DNA of 64,000 nucleotides from Charina bottae (taxonomy: Eukaryota > Chordata > Lepidosauria > Squamata > Charinaidae). Location of the stretch: the NCBI GenBank assembly GCA_023362775.1, contig JALMGJ010000026.1:248001-312000 (forward strand). Direction: 5' to 3'. This document shows positions 1 to 11,278 of this stretch, piece after piece (within the stretch, counting starts at the first letter, position 1; each line of letters opens with the position of its first letter). A program made the position numbers and the translations under genes. Under the pieces are notes generated by a model. The model searched no databases. It had not been told where the DNA came from and worked only from the letters and a program-made list of their open reading frames with translations.

Positions 1-3
1 ATA

Positions 4-30
4 TGTCACAGTCAGTGTCAAAACTGTATA
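4..30 (+). repeat. Representative 27-bp unit (type B, AGTCAG)
   Basis: First complete long unit. It has one extra T at the left (TATATGTCAC junction) and T at the variable site (AGTCAG). Being 27 bp it keeps the reading frame. It carries TGTCA twice and a 5-bp dyad ACAGT/ACTGT around a 10-base loop. It alternates with type A to make 53-bp dimers, or occurs twice in a row to make 80-bp trimers. Confidence 0.97.
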
Positions 31-56
31 GTCACAGCCAGTGTCAAAACTGTATA
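31..56 (+). repeat. Representative 26-bp unit (type A)
   Basis: First complete short unit. It begins GTCACAGCCAGTG and ends in CTGTATA, and joins the previous unit as TATAGTCAC. Type A units almost always carry C at the variable site (AGCCAG). Because 26 is one less than a multiple of three, each type A unit moves the reading frame by one base, and its TATAGTC junction supplies a TAG in one frame. Rare type A units with AGTCAG occur, for example just after base 136. Confidence 0.97.
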
Positions 57-241
57 GTCACAGCCAGTGTCAAAACTGTATATGTCACAGTCAGTGTCAA
101 AACTGTATAGTCACAGCCAGTGTCAAAACTGTATAGTCACAGTCAGTGTCAAAACTGTATATGTCACAGTCAGTGTCAAAACTGTATAGTCACAGCCAGT
201 GTCAAAACTGTATATGTCACAGTCAGTGTCAAAACTGTATA

Positions 242-264
242 TGTCACAGTGTCAAAACTGTATA
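242..264 (+). repeat. 23-bp short unit with TCAG deleted
   Basis: A long unit missing four bases (TGTCACAGTGTC in place of TGTCACAGTCAGTGTC). Equivalent units lie at 1921-1943, 3127-3149, 5807-5829, 5856-5878, 27026-27048, 30677-30699 and 37279-37301. The last three sit at offsets of 3,651 and 6,602 bp from each other, matching the block duplications, so they descend from one deletion carried along by segmental duplication. Confidence 0.93.
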
Positions 265-370
265 GTCACAGCCAGTGTCAAAACTGTATATGTCACAGTC
301 AGTGTCAAAACTGTATAGTCACAGCCATTGTCAAAACTGTATATGTCACAGCCATTGTCAAAACTGTATA

Positions 371-397
371 TGTCACAGCCAGTGTCAAAACTGTATA
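371..397 (+). repeat. Representative 27-bp unit (type B', AGCCAG)
   Basis: Long junction (TATATGTCAC) combined with the C variant at the variable site, so it looks like a type A body with the type B junction. Runs of two to four B' units mark particular blocks, such as 20,401-20,490 and 22,501-22,590, which are copies of each other. Confidence 0.93.
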
Positions 398-477
398 GTC
401 AAAGCCAGTGTCAAAACTGTATATGTCACAGTCAGTGTCAAAACTGTATAAGTCACAGTCAGTGTCAAAACTGTATA

Positions 478-520
478 GTCACAGCCAGTGTCTATATACA
501 GATACAGTCAAAACTGTATA
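478..520 (+). repeat. 43-bp insertion unit, copy 1
   Basis: Type A unit with the 17-bp insertion TCTATATACAGATACAG at 491-507, between the GTG and TCAAAACTG parts. The next unit is always the variant CAGTTAGTGTCAAAAGTG. Inner dyad ATACAGT (502-508) and ACTGTAT (513-519) closes a 4-base CAAA loop. Downstream haplotype F1: CTGTATAGTCACAGCTAGGG followed by a TGTCAAAGCCAG unit. Confidence 0.97.
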
Positions 521-1439
521 TGTCACAGTTAGTGTCAAAAGTGTATAGTCACAGCCAGTGTCAAAACTGTATAGTCACAGCCAGTGTCAAAACTGTATAT
601 GTCACAGTCAGTGTCATAACTGTATAGTCACAGCCAGTGTCAAAACTGTATAGTCACAGCTAGGGTCAAAACTGTATATGTCAAAGCCAGTGTCAAAACT
701 GTATATGTCACAGTCAGTGTCACAACTGTATAGTCACAGCCAGTGTCAAAACTGTATAGTCACAGCCAGTGTCAAAACTGTATAGTCACAGCTAGGGTCA
801 AAACTGTATATGTCAAAGCCAGTGTCAAAACTGTATATGTCATAGTCAGTGTCACAACTGTATAGTCACAGCCAGTGTCAAAACTGTATAGTCACAGCCA
901 GTGTCAAAACTGTATAAGTCACAGTCAGTGTCAAAACTGTATAGTCACAGCCAGTGTCAAAACTGTATATGTCACAGCCAGTGTCAAATCTGTATAGTCA
1001 CAGCCAGGGTCAAAACTGTATATGTCACAGCCAGTGTAAAAACTGTATATGTCACAGTCAGTGTCAAAACTGTATAGTCACAGCCAGTGTCAAAACTGTA
1101 TATGTCACAGTCAGTGTCAAAACTGTATAGTCACAGCCAGTGTCAAAACTGTATAGTCACAGCCAGTGTCAAAACGGTATATGTCACAGTCAGTGTCAAA
1201 ACTGTATAGTCACAGCCAGTGTCAAAACTGTATATGTCACAGTCAGTGTCAAAACTGTATAGTCACAGCCAGTGTCAAAACTGTATATGTCACAGTCAGT
1301 GTCAAAACTGTATAGTCACAGCCAGTGTCAAAACTGTATAGTCACAGCCAGTGCCAAAACTGTATAGTCACAGCCAGTGCCAAAACTGTATAGTCACAGT
1401 CAGTTTCAAAACTGTATAGTCACAGCCAGTGTCAAAACT

Positions 1440-1449
1440 GTAAAGACAC
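1440..1449 (+). repeat. GTAAAGACAC marker unit (20 copies)
   Basis: A junction variant in which TATAGTCAC is replaced by TAAAGACAC, usually followed by GTGTGAAAAC. Further copies start at 2539, 4928, 5219, 8918, 11015, 14468, 15182, 17358, 18046, 25239, 27362, 31013, 37615, 43209, 48384, 51855, 57379, 59122 and 62716. Offsets between copies (3,651; 6,602; 5,175; 714; 5,337 bp) repeat those of the block duplications, which makes this an independent landmark. Copies at 11015, 27362, 31013 and 37615 are preceded by CAAATCTG, a shared sub-variant. Confidence 0.92.
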
Positions 1450-2156
1450 AGCCAGTGTGAAAACTGTATATGTCACAGTCAGTGTCAAAACTGTATAGTC
1501 ACAGCCAGTGTCAAAACTGTATAGTCACAGCCAGTGTCAAAACTGTATATGTCACAGTCAGTGTCAAAACTGTATAGTAACAGCCAATGTCAAAACTGTA
1601 TATGTCACAGCCAGTGTCAAAACTGTATAGTCACAGCCAGTGTCAAAACTGTATATGTCACAGTCAGTGTCAAAACTGTATATGTCACAGTCAGTGTCAA
1701 AACTGTATAGTCACAGCCAGTGTCAAAACTGTATAGTCACAGCCAGTGTCAAAACTGTATATGTCACAGTCAGTGTCAAAACTGTATAGTCACAGCCAGT
1801 GTCAAAACTGTATAGTCACAGTCAGTGTCAAAACTGTATATGTCACAGTCAGTGTCAAAACTGTATAGTCACAGCCAGTGTCAAAACTGTATATGTCACA
1901 GTCAGTGTCAAAACTGTATATGTCACAGTGTCAAAACTGTATAGTCACAGCCAGTGTCAAAACTGTATATGTCACAGTCAGTGTCAAAACTGTATAGTCA
2001 CAGCCAGTGTCAAAACTGTATATGTCACAGCCATTGTCAAAACTGTATATGTCACAGCCAGTGTCAAAACTGTATAGTCAAAGCCAGTGTCAAAACTGTA
2101 TATGTCACAGTCAGTGTCAAAACTGTATAAGTCACAGTCAGTGTCAAAACTGTATA

Positions 2157-2199
2157 GTCACAGCCAGTGTCTATATACAGATACAGTCAAAACTGTATA
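2157..2199 (+). repeat. 43-bp insertion unit, copy 2
   Basis: Lies 1,679 bp after copy 1, the same offset as the surrounding duplicated block. Haplotype F1. Preceded by the ATAAGTC junction unit. Confidence 0.96.
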
Positions 2200-3362
2200 T
2201 GTCACAGTTAGTGTCAAAAGTGTATAGTCACAGCCAGTGTCAAAACTGTATAGTCACAGCCAGTGTCAAAACTGTATATGTCACAGTCAGTGTCAAAACT
2301 GTATAGTCACAGCCAGTGTCAAAACTGTATAGTCACAGCTAGGGTCAAAACTGTATATGTCAAAGCCAGTGTCAAAACTGTATATGTCACATTCAGTGTC
2401 AAAACTGTATATGTCACAGTCAGTGTCAAAACTGTATATGTCACAGCCAGTGTCAAAACTGTATAGTCACAGCCAGTGCCAAAACTGTATAGTCACAGTC
2501 AGTTTCAAAACTGTATAGTCACAGCCAGTGTCAAAACTGTAAAGACACAGCCAGTGTGAAAACTGTATATGTCACAGTCAGTGTCAAAACTGTATAGTCA
2601 CAGCCAGTGTCAAAACTGTATAGTCACAGCCAGTGTCAAAACTGTATATGTCACAGTCAGTGTCAAAACTGTATAGTAACAGCCAATGTCAAAACTGTAT
2701 ATGTCACAGCCAGTGTCAAAACTGTATAGTCACAGCCAGTGTCAAAACTGTATATGTCACAGTCAGTGTCAAAACTGTATATGTCACAGCCAGTGTCAAA
2801 ACTGTATAGTCACAGCCAGTGTCAAAACTGTATATGTCACATTCAGTGTCAAAACTGTATATGTCACAGCCAGTGTCAAAACTGTATATGTCACAGTCAG
2901 TGTCAAAACTGTATAGTCACAGCCAGTGTCAAAACTGTATAGTCACAGCCAGTGTCAAAACTGTATATGTCACAGTCAGTGTCAAAACTGTATAGTCACA
3001 GCCAGTGTCAAAACTGTATAGTCACAGTCAGTGTCAAAACTGTATATGTCACAGTCAGTGTCAAAACTGTATAGTCACAGCCAGTGTCAAAACTGTATAT
3101 GTCACAGTCAGTGTCAAAACTGTATATGTCACAGTGTCAAAACTGTATAGTCACAGCCAGTGTCAAAACTGTATATGTCACAGTCAGTGTCAAAACTGTA
3201 TAGTCACAGCCATTGTCAAAACTGTATATGTCACAGCCATTGTCAAAACTGTATATGTCACAGCCAGTGTCAAAACTGTATAGTCAAAGCCAGTGTCAAA
3301 ACTGTATATGTCACAGTCAGTGTCAAAACTGTATAAGTCACAGTCAGTGTCAAAACTGTATA

Positions 3363-3405
3363 GTCACAGCCAGTGTCTATATACAGATACAGTCAAAACT
3401 GTATA
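3363..3405 (+). repeat. 43-bp insertion unit, copy 3
   Basis: Offset 1,206 bp from copy 2 and 2,885 bp from copy 1. Haplotype F1; its downstream CACAACTG units agree with copy 1 rather than copy 2. Confidence 0.96.
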
Positions 3406-4545
3406 TGTCACAGTTAGTGTCAAAAGTGTATAGTCACAGCCAGTGTCAAAACTGTATAGTCACAGCCAGTGTCAAAACTGTATATGTCACAGTCAGTGTC
3501 AAAACTGTATAGTCACAGCCAGTGTCAAAACTGTATAGTCACAGCTAGGGTCAAAACTGTATATGTCAAAGCCAGTGTCAAAACTGTATATGTCACAGTC
3601 AGTGTCACAACTGTATAGTCACAGCCAGTGTCAAAACTGTATAGTCACAGCCAGTGTCAAAACTGTATAGTCACAGCTAGGGTCAAAACTGTATATGTCA
3701 AAGCCAGTGTCAAAACTGTATATGTCATAGTCAGTGTCACAACTGTATAGTCACAGCCAGTGTCAAAACTGTATAGTCACAGCCAGTGTCAAAACTGTAT
3801 AAGTCACAGTCAGTGTCAAAACTGTATAGTCACAGCCAGTGTCAAAACTGTATATGTCACAGCCAGTGTCAAATCTGTATAGTCACAGCCAGGGTCAAAA
3901 CTGTATATGTCACAGCCAGTGTAAAAACTGTATATGTCACAGTCAGTGTCAAAACTGTATAGTCACAGCCAGTGTCAAAACTGTATATGTCACAGTCAGT
4001 GTCAAAACTGTATAGTCACAGCCAGTGTCAAAACTGTATAGTCACAGCCAGTGTCAAAACGGTATATGTCACAGTCAGTGTCAAAACTGTATAGTCACAG
4101 CCAGTGTCAAAACTGTATATGTCACAGTCAGTGTCAAAACTGTATAGTCACAGCCAGTGTCAAAACTGTATATGTCACAGCCAGTGTCAAAACTGTATAG
4201 AATCAGTCAGTGTCAAAACTGTATATGTCACAGTCAGTGTCAAAACTGTATAGTCACAGCCAGTGTCAAAACTGTATATGTCACAGTCAGTGTCAAAACT
4301 GTATATGTCACAATCAGTGTCAAAACTGTATAGTCACAGCCAGTGTCAAAACTGTATATGTCACAGTCAGTGACAAAACTGTATAGTCACAGCCAGTGTC
4401 AAAACTGTATATGTCACAGCCAGTGTCAAAACTGTATATGTCACAGCCAGTGTCAAAACTGTATAGTCACAGCCAGTGTCAAAACTGTATATGTCACAGT
4501 CAGTTTCAAAAATGTATAAGTCACAGTCAGTGTCAAAACTGTATA

Positions 4546-4588
4546 GTCACAGCCAGTGTCTATATACAGATACAGTCAAAACTGTATA
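4546..4588 (+). repeat. 43-bp insertion unit, copy 4
   Basis: Haplotype F1. The unit two before it carries the private variant TTTCAAAAATG near 4504-4514, also seen before copy 6 (offset 2,622 bp), so copies 4 and 6 are direct duplicates. Confidence 0.96.
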
Positions 4589-5984
4589 TGTCACAGTTAG
4601 TGTCAAAAGTGTATAGTCACAGCCAGTGTCAAAACTGTATAGTCACAGCCAGTGTCAAAACTGTATATGTCACAGTCAGTGTCAAAACTGTATAGTCACA
4701 GCCAGTGTCAAAACTGTATAGTCACAGCTAGGGTCAAAACTGTATATGTCAAAGCCAGTGTCAAAACTGTATATGTCACAGTCAGTGTCATAACTGTATA
4801 GTCACAGCCAGTGTCAAAACTGTATAGTCACAGCCAGTGTAAAAACTGTATATGTCACAGCCAGTGTAAAAACTGTATATGTCACAGTCAGTGTCAAAAC
4901 TGTATAGTCACAGCCAGTGTCAAAACTGTAAAGACACAGCCAGTGTGAAAACTGTATATGTCACAGCCAGTGTCAAAACTGTATAGTCACAGCCAGTGTC
5001 AAAACTGTATAGTCACAGCTAGGGTCAAAACTGTATATGTCAAAGCCAGTGTCAAAACTGTATATGTCACATTCAGTGTCAAAACTGTATATGTCACAGT
5101 CAGTGTCAAAACTGTATATGTCACAGCCAGTGTCAAAACTGTATAGTCACAGCCAGTGCCAAAACTGTATAGTCACAGTCAGTTTCAAAACTGTATAGTC
5201 ACAGCCAGTGTCAAAACTGTAAAGACACAGCCAGTGTCAAAACTGTATATGTCACAGTCAGTGTCAAAACTGTATAGTCACAGCCAGTGTCAAAACTGTA
5301 TAGTCACAGCCAGTGTCAAAACTGTATATGTCACAGTCAGTGTCAAAACTGTATAGTAACAGCCAATGTCAAAACTGTATATGTCACAGCCAGTGTCAAA
5401 ACTGTATAGTCACAGCCAGTGTCAAAACTGTATATGTCACAGTCAGTGTCAAAACTGTATATGTCACAGCCAGTGTCAAAACTGTATAGTCACAGCCAGT
5501 GTCAAAACTGTATATGTCACATTCAGTGTCAAAACTGTATATGTCACAGCCAGTGTCAAAACTGTATATGTCACAGTCAGTGTCAAAACTGTATAGTCAC
5601 AGCCAGTGTCAAAACTGTATAGTCACAGCCAGTGTCAAAACTGTATATGTCACAGTCAGTGTCAAAACTGTATAGTCACAGCCAGTGTCAAAACTGTATA
5701 GTCACAGTCAGTGTCAAAACTGTATATGTCACAGTCAGTGTCAAAACTGTATAGTCACAGCCAGTGTCAAAACTGTATATGTCACAGTCAGTGTCAAAAC
5801 TGTATATGTCACAGTGTCAAAACTGTATAGTCACAGCCAGTGTCAAAACTGTATATGTCACAGTGTCAAAACTGTATAGTCACAGCCAGTGTCAAAACTG
5901 TATATGTCACAGTCAGTGTCAAAACTGTATAGTCACAGCCATTGTCAAAACTGTATAAGTCACAGTCAGTGTCAAAACTGTATA

Positions 5985-6027
5985 GTCACAGCCAGTGTCT
6001 ATATACAGATACAGTCAAAACTGTATA
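5985..6027 (+). repeat. 43-bp insertion unit, copy 5
   Basis: Haplotype F1, 2,622 bp after copy 3. Here the ATAAGTC unit follows an AGCCATTG unit directly because several units present before copy 3 are missing. Confidence 0.96.
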
Positions 6028-7167
6028 TGTCACAGTTAGTGTCAAAAGTGTATAGTCACAGCCAGTGTCAAAACTGTATAGTCACAGCCAGTGTCAAAAC
6101 TGTATATGTCACAGTCAGTGTCAAAACTGTATAGTCACAGCCAGTGTCAAAACTGTATAGTCACAGCTAGGGTCAAAACTGTATATGTCAAAGCCAGTGT
6201 CAAAACTGTATATGTCACAGTCAGTGTCACAACTGTATAGTCACAGCCAGTGTCAAAACTGTATAGTCACAGCCAGTGTCAAAACTGTATAGTCACAGCT
6301 AGGGTCAAAACTGTATATGTCAAAGCCAGTGTCAAAACTGTATATGTCATAGTCAGTGTCACAACTGTATAGTCACAGCCAGTGTCAAAACTGTATAGTC
6401 ACAGCCAGTGTCAAAACTGTATAAGTCACAGTCAGTGTCAAAACTGTATAGTCACAGCCAGTGTCAAAACTGTATATGTCACAGCCAGTGTCAAATCTGT
6501 ATAGTCACAGCCAGGGTCAAAACTGTATATGTCACAGCCAGTGTAAAAACTGTATATGTCACAGTCAGTGTCAAAACTGTATAGTCACAGCCAGTGTCAA
6601 AACTGTATATGTCACAGTCAGTGTCAAAACTGTATAGTCACAGCCAGTGTCAAAACTGTATAGTCACAGCCAGTGTCAAAACGGTATATGTCACAGTCAG
6701 TGTCAAAACTGTATAGTCACAGCCAGTGTCAAAACTGTATATGTCACAGTCAGTGTCAAAACTGTATAGTCACAGCCAGTGTCAAAACTGTATATGTCAC
6801 AGCCAGTGTCAAAACTGTATAGAATCAGTCAGTGTCAAAACTGTATATGTCACAGTCAGTGTCAAAACTGTATAGTCACAGCCAGTGTCAAAACTGTATA
6901 TGTCACAGTCAGTGTCAAAACTGTATATGTCACAATCAGTGTCAAAACTGTATAGTCACAGCCAGTGTCAAAACTGTATATGTCACAGTCAGTGACAAAA
7001 CTGTATAGTCACAGCCAGTGTCAAAACTGTATATGTCACAGCCAGTGTCAAAACTGTATATGTCACAGCCAGTGTCAAAACTGTATAGTCACAGCCAGTG
7101 TCAAAACTGTATATGTCACAGTCAGTTTCAAAAATGTATAAGTCACAGTCAGTGTCAAAACTGTATA

Positions 7168-7210
7168 GTCACAGCCAGTGTCTATATACAGATACAGTCA
7201 AAACTGTATA
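7168..7210 (+). repeat. 43-bp insertion unit, copy 6
   Basis: Haplotype F1, 2,622 bp after copy 4 and sharing its TTTCAAAAATG neighbour. Confidence 0.96.
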
Positions 7211-7552
7211 TGTCACAGTTAGTGTCAAAAGTGTATAGTCACAGCCAGTGTCAAAACTGTATAGTCACAGCCAGTGTCAAAACTGTATATGTCACAGTCA
7301 GTGTCAAAACTGTATAGTCACAGCCAGTGTCAAAACTGTATAGTCACAGCTAGGGTCAAAACTGTATATGTCAAAGCCAGTGTCAAAACTGTATATGTCA
7401 CAGTCAGTGTCATAACTGTATAGTCACAGCCAGTGTCAAAACTGTATAGTCACAGCCAGTGTAAAAACTGTATATGTCACAGCCAGTGTAAAAACTGTAT
7501 ATGTCACAGTCAGTGTCAAAACTGTATAGTCACAGCCAGTGTCAAAACTGTA

Positions 7553-10500
7553 TAGTCACAGCCAGTGTCAAAACGGTATATGTCACAGTCAGTGTCAAAA
7601 CTGTATAGTCACAGCCAGTGTCAAAACTGTATATGTCACAGTCAGTGTCAAAACTGTATATGTCACAATCAGTGTCAAAACTGTATAGTCACAGCCAGTG
7701 TCAAAACTGTATATGTCACAGTCAGTGACAAAACTGTATAGTCACAGCCAGTGTCAAAACTGTATATGTCACAGCCAGTGTCAAAACTGTATATGTCACA
7801 GCCAGTGTCAAAACTGTATAGTCACAGCCAGTGTCAAAACTGTATATGTCACAGTCAGTTTCAAAACTGTATAAGTCACAGTCAGTGTCAAAACTGTATA
7901 GTCACAGCCAGTGTCTATATACAGATACAGTCAAAACTGTATATGTCACAGTTAGTGTCAAAAGTGTATAGTCACAGCCAGTGTCAAAACTGTATAGTCA
8001 CAGCCAGTGTCAAAACTGTATATGTCACAGTCAGTGTCAAAACTGTATAGTCACAGCCAGTGTCAAAACTGTATAGTCACAGCTAGGGTCAAAACTGTAT
8101 ATGTCAAAGCCAGTGTCAAAACTGTATATGTCACAGTTAGTGTCATAACTGTATAGTCACAGCCAGTGTCAAAACTGTATAGTCACAGCCAGTGTCAAAA
8201 CTGTATATGTCACAGCCAGTGTCAAAACTGTATATGTCACAGTCAGTGTCAAAACTGTATAGTCACAGCCAGTGTCAAAACTGTATAGTCACAGCCAGTG
8301 TCAAAACGGTATATGTCACAGTCAGTGTCAAAACTGTATAGTCACAGCCAGTGTCAAAACGGTATATGTCACAGCCAGTGTCAAAACTGTATAGTCATAG
8401 CCAGGGTCAAAACTGTATATGTCACAGCCAGTGTCAAAACTGTATATGTCACAGTGAGTGTCACAACTTTATAGTCACAGCCAGTGTCAAAACTGTATAG
8501 TCACAGCCAGTGTCAAAACTGTATAGTCACAGTCAGTGTCAAAACTTTATATGTCACAGTCAGTGTCAAATCTGTATAGTAACAGCCAGTGTCAAAACTG
8601 TATATGTCACAGCCAGTGTCAAAACTGTATAGTCACAGCCAGTGTCAAAACGGTATATGTCACAGTCAGTGTCAATACTGTATAGTCACAGCCAGTGTCA
8701 AAACTGTATATGTCACAGCCAGTGTCAAAACTGCATAGTCACAGCCAGTGCCAAAACTGTATAGTCACAGCCAGTGTCAAAACTGTATATGTCACAGTCA
8801 GTGTCAAAACTGTATATGTCACAGTCAGTGTCAAAACTGTATAGTCAGAGCCAGTGTCAAAACAGTATATGTCACAGTCAGTTTCAAAACTGTATAGTCA
8901 CAGCCAGTGTCAAAACTGTAAAGACACAGCCAGTGTGAAAACGGTATATGTCACAGTCAGTGTCAAAACTGTATAGTCACAGCCAGTGTCAAAACTGTAT
9001 AGTCACAGCCAGTGTCAAAACTGTATATGTCACAGTCAGTGTCAAAACTGTATAGTAACAGCCAATGTCAAAACTGTATATGTCACAGCCAGTGTCAAAA
9101 CTGTATAGTCACAGCCAGTGTCAAAACTGTATATGTCACAGTCAGTGTCAAAACTGTATATGTCACAGCCAGTGTCAAAACTGTATAGTCACAGCCAGTG
9201 TCAAAACTGTATATGTCACAGCCAGTGTCAAAACTGTATAGTCACAGCCAGTGTCAAAACTGTATATGTCACAGTCAGTGTCAAAACTGTATATGTCACA
9301 GTCAGTGTCAAAACTGTATAGTCACAGCCAGTGTCAAAACTGTATATGTCACAGTCAGGGTCAAAACTGTATAGTCACAGCCAGTGTCAGAACTGTATAG
9401 TCACAGCCAGTGTCAAAACGGTATATGTCACAGTCAGTGTCAAAACTGTATAGTCACAGCCAGTGTCAAAACTGTATATGTCACAGCCAGTGTCAAAACT
9501 GTATATGTCACAGCCAGTGTCAAAACGGTATATGTCACAGTCAGTGTCAAAACTGTATAGTCACAGCCAGTGTCAAAACTGTATATGTCACAGCCAGTGT
9601 CAAAACTGTATATGTCACAGCCAGTTTAAAAACTGTATATGTCACAGTCAGTGTCAAAACTGTATATGTCACAGTCAGTGTCAAAACTGTATAGTCACAG
9701 CCAGTGTCAAAACTGTATATGTCACAGTCAGTGTCAAAACTGTATAGTCACAGCCAGTGTCAAAACTGTATATGTCACAGTCAGTGTCAAAACTGTATAT
9801 GTCACAGTCAGTGTCAAAACTGTATAGTAACAGGCAATGTCAAAACTGTATATGTCACAGCCAGTGTCAAAACTGTATACTCACAGCCAGTGTCAAAACT
9901 GTATATGTCACAGCCAGTGTCAAAACTGTATAGTCACAGCCAGTGCCAAAACTGTATAGTCACAGCCAGTGTCAAAACTGTATATGTCACAGTCAGTGTC
10001 AAAACTGTATATGTCACAGTCAGTGTCAAAACTGTATAGTCACAGCCAGTGTCAAAACTGTATATGTCACAGTCAGTGTCAAAACTGTATAGTAACAGGC
10101 AATGTCAAAACGGTATATGTCACAGTCAGTGTCAAAACTGTATAGTCACAGCCAGTGTCAAAACTGTATATGTCACAGCCAGTGTCAAAACTGTATAGTC
10201 ACAGCCAGTGCCAAAACTGTATAGTCACAGCCAGTGTCAAAACTGTATATGTCACAGTCAGTGTCAAAACTGTATATGTCACAGTCAGTGTCAAAACTGT
10301 ATAGTCACAGCCAGTGTAAAAACTGTATATGTCACAGTCAGTGTCAAAACTGTATATGTCACAGTCAGTGTCAAAACTGTATAGTCACAGCCAGTGTCAA
10401 AACTGTATATGTCACAGTCAGTGTCAAAACTGTATAGTCACAGCCAGTGTCAAAACTGTATATGTCACAGTCAGTGTCAAAACTGTATATGTCACAGTCA

Positions 10501-11278
10501 GTGTCAAAACTGTATAGTAACAGGCAATGTCAAAACTGTATATGTCACAGCCAGTGTCAAAACTGTATAGTCACAGCCAGTGTCAAAACTGTATATGTCA
10601 CAGCCAGTGTCAAAACTGTATAGTCACAGCCAGTGCCAAAACTGTATAGTCACAGCCAGTGTCAAAACTGTATATGTCACAGTCAGTGTCAAAACTGTAT
10701 ATGTCACAGTCAGTGTCAAAACTGTATAGTCACAGCCAGTGTCAAAACTGTATATGTCACAGTCAGTGTCAAAACTGTATATGTCACAGTCAGTGTCAAA
10801 ACTGTATAGTAACAGGCAATGTCAAAACGGTATATGTCACAGTCAGTGTCAAAACTGTATAGTCACAGCCAGTGTCAAAACTGTATATGTCACAGCCAGT
10901 GTCAAAACTGTATAGTCACAGCCAGTGCCAAAACTGTATAGTCACAGCCAGTGTCAAAACTGTATATGTCACAGTCAGTTTCAAAACTGTATAGTCACAG
11001 CCAGTGTCAAATCTGTAAAGACACAGCCAGTGTGAAAACGGTATATGTCACAGTCAGTGTCAAAACTGTATAGTCACAGCCAGTGTCAAAACTGTATATG
11101 TCACAGTCAGTGTCAAAACTGTATAGTAACAGCCAATGTCAAAACTGTATATGTCACAGCCAGTGTCAAAACTGTATAGTCACAGCCAGTGTCAAAACTG
11201 TATATGTCACAGTCAGTGTCAAAACTGTATATGTCACAGCCAGTGTCAAAACTGTATAGTCACAGCCAGTGTCAAAAC
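7553..11278. repeat. Mosaic stretch with nested ~0.7-kb duplications
   Basis: Rich in point variants at its left end (CAGTGAG, ACTTTATA, CTGCATAG near 8,450-8,735). From 9.7 kb the marker AACAGGCAATG occurs at 9829, 10094, 10519 and 10811; pairs are 690 and 717 bp apart, showing a nested 0.7-kb duplication. Only one insertion unit (7901) lies here. Confidence 0.8.
7901..7943 (+). repeat. 43-bp insertion unit, copy 7
   Basis: Haplotype F1, only 733 bp after copy 6. The neighbour variant has reverted to TTTCAAAACTG. The next copy is 4,155 bp away. Confidence 0.96.

Larger units (their letters stand above)
1..1300. repeat. Segmental copy of 2886-4185
   Basis: Aligned at an offset of 2,885 bp, the two blocks share the GTAAAAACTG unit (near 1036 and 3921), the AAAACGG unit (near 1174 and 4059), both CACAACTG units and the 23-bp unit. 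They part company near 1299, where the second copy runs into the private TATAGAATCAG junction. Bases 1-708 also match 1680-2387 at an offset of 1,679 bp, with differences noted near 328 and 617. Confidence 0.85.
1301..2269. repeat. Array stretch linking two duplicated blocks
   Basis: Contains the GTAAAGACAC marker at 1440, then from about 1680 a copy of the window start including insertion unit 2. No non-satellite sequence. Confidence 0.8.
2270..4930. repeat. 2.65-kb tandem duplication, left copy
   Basis: Matches 4950-7552 at an offset that begins at 2,680 bp and becomes 2,622 bp after unit-length losses near 5,860-5,960 in the right copy. Shared private marks include TATAGAATCAG (near 4,196 and 6,818), TTTCAAAAATG and the CACATTCAG unit. 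It ends where the sequence turns to GTAAAGACAC at about 4,930. Confidence 0.85.
4950..7552. repeat. 2.65-kb tandem duplication, right copy
   Basis: Directly abuts its partner. It contains two 23-bp units 49 bp apart (5807 and 5856) where the left copy has one, and has lost the AGCCATTG doublet seen near 3,209 and 3,236. Ends near 7,552. Confidence 0.85.

Noticed and set aside
120..398. Short forward-strand proteins with SQCQNCI / VKTVYVT / SKLYSHSQ repeats
   Set aside because: They are the three frames of the satellite, start at GTG inside a unit, end at the TATAGTC stop and recur hundreds of times with no gene-like context.
491..507. The 17-bp insertion as a transposon footprint or target-site duplication
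   Set aside because: No flanking direct duplication beyond the repeat itself, and its reverse complement resembles the unit's own CTGTATA end.
4196..4215. TATAGAATCAG as an insertion or regulatory site
   Set aside because: It is a clustered substitution of the same length within one unit, found only at about 4,196 and 6,818 as duplicates of each other.
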